Shown in pieces: positions 6,412-11,022 of a DNA stretch of 11,022 nucleotides. The stretch spans positions 1-11,022 of the forward strand of contig JAYOIK010000114.1 of the NCBI GenBank assembly GCA_038118725.1. The letters run 5' to 3'. Source of the stretch: JADHLJ01 sp038118725 (GTDB taxonomy: Bacteria > Pseudomonadota > Alphaproteobacteria > Thalassobaculales > Thalassobaculaceae). Position numbers and translations under genes: made by a program. The stretch's first letter is position 1. Every line of letters starts with the position of its first letter. The notes under the pieces were generated by a model that worked only from the letters and a program-made list of their open reading frames with translations, was not told the DNA's origin and ran no database searches.

Positions 6412-7626
6412 ATGTCCAAGGCGTTCGAGGGAATTCGTGTCCTGGATCTGAGCCAGGTTCTAGCCGGGCCGTCCTGTGGACAGCATCTGGCCTTGCTCGG
6501 CGCCGATGTGATCAAGATCGAGCCGCCGTCGGGCGGCGATCAGATGCGCGACCGGGTCCTGTCGAGCCGGCTGGCGCCCCAGGGCATGGCCGCCGCCTTC
6601 CTGACCATGAATATCGGCAAGCGGAGCCTGGCCCTCGACATCAAGTCAGAGCGCGGCAAGGCGGTGCTGTTCGAACTGATCAAGGGGGCCGACGCGATCT
6701 TGCATAATTTCCGGGCCGGCGTGGTCGACCGTCTGGGGTTGGACTATGACAGCGTGCGGGCGGTCAATCCGGGTATCGTCTATACGGTGATCAGCGGTTT
6801 CGGGCGCACCGGCCCCAAGGCGGCGGACCCGGCCTATGACGGCGCGGTGCAGGCGGCGTCCGGCATGATGGCGAATAACGGCTCGCCGGAAAGCGGGCCG
6901 CTGCGCACCGGATACATGCCGGTGGACCTGATGACCGGCATGACGGCCGCCTACGCGACGACGGCGGCGCTGCTGCGCAAGCACCGTACCGGCGAGGGAC
7001 AATTGGTCGACGTGGCGATGCTTGACTGCGCCATCGTTCTGCAATCCGCCAATCTCTCGCGTCACATCGTCGACGGCGTCGAGGATTCCCGGATCGGCAA
7101 CCAGTCCGTCGCCGGTGTCCCCACCGCCAGCAGTTTCCCGACCAAGGACGGCTCGATGCTCTCGGCGGCGATCATGCCCAACCACGTGAAGGCGCTGTTC
7201 GAGGTGATCGGGCTGGCCGAGCTGCTCGACGATCCGAAATACGCCGGACGCGAGGCGCTGATCGCCAACAAGGAAGAGGTTCAGGCGCGTATCATCGAGG
7301 CCTTGAAGGCCGACACGGCGGAGAACTGGGAGACAAAGCTGGTCGCCCAGGGCGTGCCGATCGCCAAGATCAATTCCATGGCCGAGGTGCTGGAACTCGA
7401 GCAGCTCAAGCACCGCAACGTGCTCACCCCGATCCCCCGACCCGAGGGCATCGACGAGGATTTCCGGATGATCGGCGCGCCCTTCGTCAACGATGTCGAC
7501 GGCCCCGAGGCCACCCGCCCCCCGCCACGCCTCGGCCAACACAGCCGCGAGCTGCTGGCCGATCTCGGCATCGCCGCGGAAGAGGTCGGGGCGATGATCA
7601 CCGACGGTGTAGTCGGCGCGGGGTGA
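6412..7626 (+). CDS. Class III (CaiB/BaiF family) acyl-CoA transferase, copy 2
   Basis: A 404-residue acyl-CoA transferase of the formyl-CoA transferase/CaiB fold. Family features: MSKAFEGIRVLDLSQVLAGP start, LLGADVIKIEPPSGGD (28-43), MNIGKRSLALDIKS (66-79), VISGFGRTGP (126-135), then MPVDLMTG (169-176) with Asp172 at the position of the catalytic aspartate, and TGEGQLVDVAMLD. The C-terminal IGAPFV...PPPRLGQHSRELL is also canonical. The ATG at 6412 follows a GGGGA purine stretch; the frame is open further upstream, but only through repeat DNA, so the longer version is rejected. It is divergent from the first CoA-transferase and related to it along its whole length. Its 3' end faces the dioxygenase gene across a repeat copy. 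The substrate is unknown; succinyl-, acetyl- or acyl-CoA donors are all possible. Confidence 0.93.
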   Translation: MSKAFEGIRVLDLSQVLAGPSCGQHLALLGADVIKIEPPSGGDQMRDRVLSSRLAPQGMAAAFLTMNIGKRSLALDIKSERGKAVLFELIKGADAILHNFRAGVVDRLGLDYDSVRAVNPGIVYTVISGFGRTGPKAADPAYDGAVQAASGMMANNGSPESGPLRTGYMPVDLMTGMTAAYATTAALLRKHRTGEGQLVDVAMLDCAIVLQSANLSRHIVDGVEDSRIGNQSVAGVPTASSFPTKDGSMLSAAIMPNHVKALFEVIGLAELLDDPKYAGREALIANKEEVQARIIEALKADTAENWETKLVAQGVPIAKINSMAEVLELEQLKHRNVLTPIPRPEGIDEDFRMIGAPFVNDVDGPEATRPPPRLGQHSRELLADLGIAAEEVGAMITDGVVGAG

Positions 7627-7653
7627 GGGAGGGCTTTACTGGTCCCACAACTC

Positions 7654-7870
7654 CCGTCGCCCTGGCGNNNNNNNNNNNNNNNNNNNNNNNNNNNNNNNNN
7701 NNNNNNNNNNNNNNNNNNNNNNNNNNNNNNNNNNNNNNNNNNNNNNNNNNNNNNNNNNNNNNNNNNNCCGTCGCCCTGGCGCACGGCAGGGCCTCTTAAT
7801 CGGCCACGTAGTCCAGCAATTGCCGCCGAGAGCCAACTTCCGCGAGGTCCTGCCTTTCGCCAGGACGACC
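7654..7870 (+). repeat. Palindromic intergenic repeat, copy 3 (split by gap)
   Basis: The left arm starts CCGTCGCCCTGGCG at 7654-7667, restarts after the N run at 7768-7781, and continues CACGGCAGGGCCTC. The right arm is 7843-7870 (core GGTCCTGCCTTTCGCCAGG). Without the N run and the repeated 14 bases the unit is about 103 bp. Matching flanks shared with copy 4 (CAACTCC before, GTGGCT after) suggest that in this subfamily the unit is nearer 116 bp. It lies between two convergent genes, where a long hairpin could act as a two-way transcription stop; there is no T run, so this is inference. Confidence 0.75.
7668..7767. other. Assembly gap, exactly 100 N, with duplicated flanks
   Basis: A second run of exactly 100 N. 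The 14 bases before it (7654-7667) recur directly after it (7768-7781), so the contigs overlap at least by that much and may abut with nothing missing. Like the first gap it falls within a palindromic repeat copy. Confidence 0.9.
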
Positions 7871-7896
7871 GTGGCTGTTGGGTGCGAACGCGCCGG

Positions 7897-8913
7897 TCAG
7901 GCCGGCACCCAGCTCGGTGCCTCGCCGTCATAGAGCGGGCCGGGATTGCCGCGGATGGTGGTGCGCCACATCCGGCGCTGGTGGGTCTCGGCGTCGAACC
8001 AGGTGGCCGAGTGGATCATCGAGCGATTGTCATAGATCACCAGGTCTCCCTCGTCCCAGTCATGGGCATAGGTGAAGCGAGGGTCGGTATAGTGGCTCAT
8101 CAATTCGTAGAGGAGCCGCGCGCCGTCGCCGTCGACGCCTTTCTCCATGCCCTCGAAGGGGCCGTCGATCCAATCCATTTGCCCGGCCTCGCAGAGATAG
8201 AGCGCGCGCTGGCCGGTGACCGGATGGACGCGGACCACCGGCTGGCGTTGCGGCAACTCATGCGGCTTGAGCGGGTCCGGCGTCTCGCCGGCGCGGACCG
8301 CGTATTCGGCTCGGCCGCGGCCCGGCGCGACATGGATGCCGATCAGCGGCTCGATGCATTCCTTCATGGATTCGCTCAAGGCCTCGTAGGCGCCGATGCC
8401 GTCCGCGTAGAGGGTTTGGCCCTGACCCTTGGGCGCCGGGGTTTCGGCATAGAACAGCGAGATATCCGGCGGTGGACGGCGAAAGCTCTGATCGGTGTGC
8501 CAACCCCGGCGATGCGGGAACTGTACCGGTAGCGCGCCCTCGGCGGTCAGCGGCGGCTCGGGCCGCGCCGGTACACGGGCCACCGCGGGTGGGATGTTCG
8601 AGACCAGCAAGATCTCCGGCACCTCCACATGCACGTCGTGGCGCTTGCTCAGGGTGTGGCGATAGTCCTCGACCTCGGGCCCGAACAGCTTGCTAAGCCG
8701 GACCAAAAGCCGCGGCTCGGCGCTGATCGCGTGCATGCCCTTGAGCAGCAGAAAACCATGCGCGGCGTAGAACGCTTCCAGCAAGGCATCGGGCGCGGCC
8801 TCGGCGGCGGCGATCGCGGCCTCCGCGTCACCGCTCCTGGGAAAGTCGACGATCCCGCCGAAACTGGCGCCGGGCAGGGGGCGGATCTGGAAATCTTGCT
8901 TGTTCGCGGGCAT
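7897..8913 (-). CDS. TauD/TfdA-family Fe(II)/2-oxoglutarate-dependent dioxygenase
   Basis: A 338-residue cytosolic enzyme that would hydroxylate a substrate using oxygen and 2-oxoglutarate. The iron ligands are visible: His139 and Asp141 in GWHTDQSF, and the distal His301 in YDNRSMIHSATWFD. An Arg in RRMWRTTIRG (313-321) would hold the 2-oxoglutarate carboxylate. HGFLLLKGM (52-60) and DWDEGDLVIYDNR (285-297) are typical of the TauD fold. At 338 residues it is longer than E. coli TauD (about 283) because of an insert around 85-135. The ATG at 8911-8913 has AGGA 6 nt upstream. The substrate is unknown; the family handles taurine, phenoxyacetates, carnitine precursors and others, and no sulfonate or carnitine genes lie nearby. 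A 5-bp inverted repeat, GCCGG (7892-7896) and CCGGC (7902-7906), straddles the stop codon. Confidence 0.92.
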   Translation of the reverse strand: MPANKQDFQIRPLPGASFGGIVDFPRSGDAEAAIAAAEAAPDALLEAFYAAHGFLLLKGMHAISAEPRLLVRLSKLFGPEVEDYRHTLSKRHDVHVEVPEILLVSNIPPAVARVPARPEPPLTAEGALPVQFPHRRGWHTDQSFRRPPPDISLFYAETPAPKGQGQTLYADGIGAYEALSESMKECIEPLIGIHVAPGRGRAEYAVRAGETPDPLKPHELPQRQPVVRVHPVTGQRALYLCEAGQMDWIDGPFEGMEKGVDGDGARLLYELMSHYTDPRFTYAHDWDEGDLVIYDNRSMIHSATWFDAETHQRRMWRTTIRGNPGPLYDGEAPSWVPA

Positions 8914-9282
8914 TGGGGATCCTGATCTATCCGGGAGAGCGCGCCAAGGGTAGCGCGTTCCTTGTGCTAATCAATGGGGAACCATGGGAGGGGCGACGCT
9001 CCTCGCGCTGGTTTCACCACGATTCCACGCCGTTTCATCCATGCCGCGACCAACTCCCGTCGTCCTGGCGTACGGCAGGGCCTCGAACCGGGCCACGTGA
9101 TCCTACAATCGCCGCCGAGAGCCAACTCCCGCGAGGTCCCGCCTTTCGCCAGGACGACGGTGGCTACTCATTGCCACGACCAACGGAATGACTGGGCATC
9201 GGCTCGGGACTGTCCGCCCGGCACCGTGATTGATATATGATCCAGCGAGACTCGTAACATTCGCACGCCAAGGGAACAGCGC
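8914..9282. other. 369-nt divergent intergenic region between dioxygenase and dgoK
   Basis: No gene is supported. Near the dioxygenase start there are small inverted repeats, CGCGC/GCGCG and CAAGG/CCTTG, within 8935-8970. On the minus strand a TTGATT...TACCCT pair is a weak promoter candidate. Repeat copy 4 occupies about 9051-9166. Before dgoK, TATGAT at 9236-9241 is a good -10 box set in an AT-rich stretch (ATTGATATATGAT), but no -35 box lies at the right distance, so dgoK may need an activator. AAGGGA at 9270-9275 is the dgoK ribosome binding site. Confidence 0.55.
9057..9160 (+). repeat. Palindromic intergenic repeat, copy 4 (complete)
   Basis: A complete 104-bp copy in the same orientation as copy 3. 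The left arm (9057-9085) has core CGTCCTGGCGTACGGCAGG; the right arm (9132-9160) has core GGTCCCGCCTTTCGCCAGG. The two arms are near-perfect reverse complements with only a few mismatches. The centre contains GCCGCCGAGAGCC, the reverse complement form of the centre seen in copies 1 and 2, so all four are one family. Identity with copy 3 continues outside the arms (CAACTCC at 9051 and GTGGCT to about 9166). Confidence 0.85.
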
Positions 9283-10200
9283 ATGACCGACACCGCCGCG
9301 ATTGGGTGTGATTGGGGGACCAGCAGTCTGCGCGCCTATCGGCTGGGCGTCGATGGCGCCCTGCTGGAACGGCGCGAGGCGGCGCGGGGGATCATGACGA
9401 TCGACGACGGCGCTTTCGAGGCGGCCTTCGAGGAGGCGCTCGGCGATTGGCTGGACCGGGCCGAAAGCGTGCCGGTGATCCTGTCCGGCATGATCGGCAG
9501 CCGTCAGGGTTGGCGCGAGGCGCCGTATCTGGCCTGTCCCGCCGACGTGGCGGATCTCGCCTCGGCGTTGCTGGCGTTGGATCTGGCGCGCGGGCGGCGG
9601 ATCTGGATCGCGCCAGGCCTTTCGCATCGAGACTCGGGCGGCACGCCGGACGTGATGCGCGGCGAGGAGGTGCAGATCCTCGGCGCCCTCGAGGGACTGG
9701 GTGACGCGCCGGCCTTGGTGTGTCTGCCGGGAACCCATTCCAAGTGGGCACGGGTCGAGGACGGGCGGGTGCTCGGTTTCGCCACCCATATGACAGGCGA
9801 GGTTTTCGAGGCGGTTCGGGATCACACGATCCTCGGGCGGATGATCGACGCCGCCGCGTGGGACGACGCGGCGTTTCTGGCCGGGATTGAGCGATCCGGA
9901 GAGCCCGGCGGGCTGCTCGGCCAGCTTTTCGGCGTGCGCGCCAAGGGCCTGTTCGGCGAACTCGACGAGAAGACGGCGGGCGCGTATCTGTCGGGCCTGA
10001 CCATCGGCCATGAATGCCGGGCCGCGCTGGCCGGCGGCGAGGCCGCGGAGATCGCCCTGATCGGCGCCGGTCGCCTGGTGGGACTCTATGCCAAGGCCTT
10101 GGAGCATCTCGGCCATGCCACCCGAACCCTGCCCTCGGATGTCGCCGCGATAGGACAGTGGCGCTTGGCCCAAGCCCTCGTCGCGAAACCGGACCTCTAA
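9283..10200 (+). CDS. dgoK: 2-dehydro-3-deoxygalactonokinase
   Basis: A 305-residue sugar-acid kinase of the DGOK family (ASKHA fold). It phosphorylates 2-keto-3-deoxy-D-galactonate at C6 with ATP in the De Ley-Doudoroff pathway. Visible motifs: the N-terminal phosphate-binding DWGTSSLRAY (10-19), SGMIGSRQGW (68-77), MRGEEVQILG (125-134), PGTHSKWARV (149-158) and the C-terminal LIGAGRLVGLY (259-269). The length is normal for the family. The ATG at 9283 has AAGGGA 7 nt upstream. It ends 13 bp before the aldolase gene, which catalyses the next step, so the two form an operon. No galactonate dehydratase, transporter or regulator gene is within the window. Confidence 0.93.
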   Translation: MTDTAAIGCDWGTSSLRAYRLGVDGALLERREAARGIMTIDDGAFEAAFEEALGDWLDRAESVPVILSGMIGSRQGWREAPYLACPADVADLASALLALDLARGRRIWIAPGLSHRDSGGTPDVMRGEEVQILGALEGLGDAPALVCLPGTHSKWARVEDGRVLGFATHMTGEVFEAVRDHTILGRMIDAAAWDDAAFLAGIERSGEPGGLLGQLFGVRAKGLFGELDEKTAGAYLSGLTIGHECRAALAGGEAAEIALIGAGRLVGLYAKALEHLGHATRTLPSDVAAIGQWRLAQALVAKPDL

Positions 10201-10213
10201 TTGGAGATAAGTC

Positions 10214-10834
10214 ATGAGCGCCCTGACCCCCTGGCTCGAGGCCTGTCCCTTGGTGGCGATCCTGCGCGGTGTCGAGCCGGACGAGGCGGTCGCGATCGGC
10301 GCGGCGCTGGTCGAGGCCGGATTTCGCATCATCGAGGTTCCGCTCAACTCTCCAAACCCGTTGGAGAGCATCCGGCGGCTTGCCGAGCGGTTCGGCGACA
10401 AGGCCCTGATCGGCGCCGGGACCGTGCTTGACCCAGCCTCGGTCCAGGGGATCGCCGAGGCCGGTGGGCGGTTGATCGTCATGCCTCATGCCGGCGGCGA
10501 CGTGGTACGGGCCGCCAAGTCGCGTGGACTGCTCGCGGTTCCGGGTTTCGCCACCCCGACCGAGGCTTTCGCCATGCTGGACGCGGGCGCCGATGCGCTC
10601 AAGCTGTTCCCGGCCGAGGCCAGCGGCCCACCGGTGCTGAAGGCGATGCGGGCGGTGCTGCCGAAAACCGTGCCTGTATTGCCGGTGGGGGGGATCACAC
10701 CGGAAAAGATGGCTGGCTATCTGGAGGCCGGCGCGAACGGCTTCGGGCTCGGCTCCGCCCTCTACAAGCCGGGGATGAGCGCGGACGAGGTCGGCGGAAA
10801 CGCCGGACGGTTTATCGAAGCGCTGACCACTTAA
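10214..10834 (+). CDS. dgoA: 2-dehydro-3-deoxy-6-phosphogalactonate aldolase
   Basis: A 206-residue class I aldolase of the KDPG/KDPGal family. It splits 2-keto-3-deoxy-6-phosphogalactonate into pyruvate and D-glyceraldehyde 3-phosphate. The Schiff-base lysine is Lys130 in DALKLFPAE, and the catalytic Glu41 sits in EVPLNSP. That VPLNSP form, with IGAGTVL (66-72) and VGGITPE (158-164), matches the E. coli DgoA aldolase more closely than Eda. A substrate preference for the galacto isomer is further supported by the adjacent dgoK. The ATG at 10214 has GGAG 7 nt upstream, and only 13 bp separate it from dgoK. Many DgoA proteins are annotated as fused or adjacent to a dehydratase; none is here. 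The stop is TAA at 10832-10834, followed by hairpin-rich noncoding DNA. Confidence 0.93.
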   Translation: MSALTPWLEACPLVAILRGVEPDEAVAIGAALVEAGFRIIEVPLNSPNPLESIRRLAERFGDKALIGAGTVLDPASVQGIAEAGGRLIVMPHAGGDVVRAAKSRGLLAVPGFATPTEAFAMLDAGADALKLFPAEASGPPVLKAMRAVLPKTVPVLPVGGITPEKMAGYLEAGANGFGLGSALYKPGMSADEVGGNAGRFIEALTT

Positions 10835-10863
10835 GCCGCGCGACGCTCAAAAAAGGCGTTTGT

Positions 10864-10881
10864 CGGGTTTCACCAAACCCG
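10864..10881 (+). terminator. Hairpin after the dgo operon (no U tract)
   Basis: CGGGTTT-CACC-AAACCCG is a perfect 7-bp stem with a 4-nt loop, 29 nt after the dgoA stop. No T run follows on the plus strand. Read on the minus strand, a T6 run lies about 9 nt downstream of the stem, so it could also serve a gene entering from the right. Termination is plausible but unproven. Confidence 0.4.
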
Positions 10882-10894
10882 AACCAATGAACAG

Positions 10895-10913
10895 GGAACC
10901 ACTCCGTGGTTCC
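10895..10913 (+). terminator. Second hairpin after the dgo operon
   Basis: GGAACCAC-TCC-GTGGTTCC is a perfect 8-bp stem with a 3-nt loop, 13 nt after the first hairpin. It also lacks a T run. The tandem pair may end transcription or protect the 3' end of the dgo mRNA. Confidence 0.4.
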
Positions 10914-10932
10914 GAATGAGTTGTGAATTCGT

Positions 10933-11022
10933 CTCCAGCATCTCGACCTGGAGTACGACTTACGACTGAAACTCCATCACTTAGCGATTCCGATTGAATC
11001 GATCGTGCTCTAGAGCAGGTTC
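10933..11022. other. Noncoding, hairpin-rich tail with GCTCTAGAGC palindrome
   Basis: No ORF is supported. Three more inverted repeats follow in 90 nt: CTCCAG/CTGGAG (10933-10938 and 10948-10953), CGATTC/GAATCG (10985-10990 and 10996-11001), and the perfect palindrome GCTCTAGAGC (11007-11016). The combination 'GATTC...GAATC...GTGCTCTAGAGC' resembles a short intergenic element that I recall as common in alphaproteobacterial genomes. GC content is lower than in the neighbouring genes. The element continues past the window edge. Confidence 0.45.

Noticed and set aside
5693..6707. Several ORFs reading through the first N run
   Set aside because: The N run gives artificial open frame, and the flanking sequence is noncoding repeat. 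No protein can be supported.
6646..7542. 298-residue minus-strand ORF inside the second CoA-transferase
   Set aside because: Antisense shadow of a full-length recognised gene, with no motif of its own.
5901..9166. Transposon with a transposase gene between repeat copies
   Set aside because: Genes between the copies are ordinary metabolic enzymes; no transposase or integrase motif was seen and the copies are not a matched outer pair.
9103..10482. 459-residue minus-strand ORF across dgoK and the start of dgoA
   Set aside because: Spans two recognised plus-strand genes and the repeat; Arg/Pro/Gln-rich shadow composition.

Overview
The window is high-GC DNA with long GC-rich shadow ORFs on both strands. 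The best guess is an alphaproteobacterium, probably near the Rhodospirillales. Three things support this: the divergent arrangement of a long-chain polyprenyl diphosphate synthase with a DUF2007 protein and a TrmN6-like methyltransferase, the Shine-Dalgarno style, and a GCTCTAGAGC palindrome in the last intergenic stretch. It is a scaffolded draft assembly, with two runs of exactly 100 N.

Layout. (1) Positions 1-339 hold the 3' part of a lower-GC gene with a Gly/Tyr/Ser-rich start and a DUF4136-like end. It converges on, and overlaps by 29 bp, a minus-strand gene for a Rieske [2Fe-2S] protein with a long His-rich C-terminal region. (2) 1653-2628 holds the methyltransferase and the small DUF2007 protein, minus strand, overlapping and probably translationally coupled. 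The polyprenyl synthase (2771-3790, plus) is divergent from them, and its promoter carries a tandem 13-bp repeat that duplicates the -35 box. (3) 3827-5760 is a two-gene minus-strand operon: a class III CoA-transferase followed 5 bp later by a YfcG/Ure2-like glutathione S-transferase. (4) 5761-6411 is a long divergent intergenic region with two copies of a ~104-bp palindromic repeat and one assembly gap. (5) 6412-7626 is a second class III CoA-transferase (plus), convergent with a TauD/TfdA-type dioxygenase (7897-8913, minus). A third repeat copy and the second gap lie between them. (6) 8914-9282 holds a fourth repeat copy. After it comes a tight dgoK-dgoA pair for 2-keto-3-deoxygalactonate kinase and aldolase. 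The window ends in 188 bp of lower-GC, hairpin-rich noncoding DNA.

How the genes may work together. The synthase makes the isoprenoid tail of ubiquinone. dgoK and dgoA carry out two consecutive steps of D-galactonate/galactose breakdown, ending in pyruvate and glyceraldehyde 3-phosphate. The two CoA-transferases, the GST and the dioxygenase look like accessory catabolic genes whose substrates cannot be read from sequence. I see no complete new defence or mobile system. The least explained items are the palindromic repeat family, the Rieske/His-rich fusion and the compositional junction at its 3' end.
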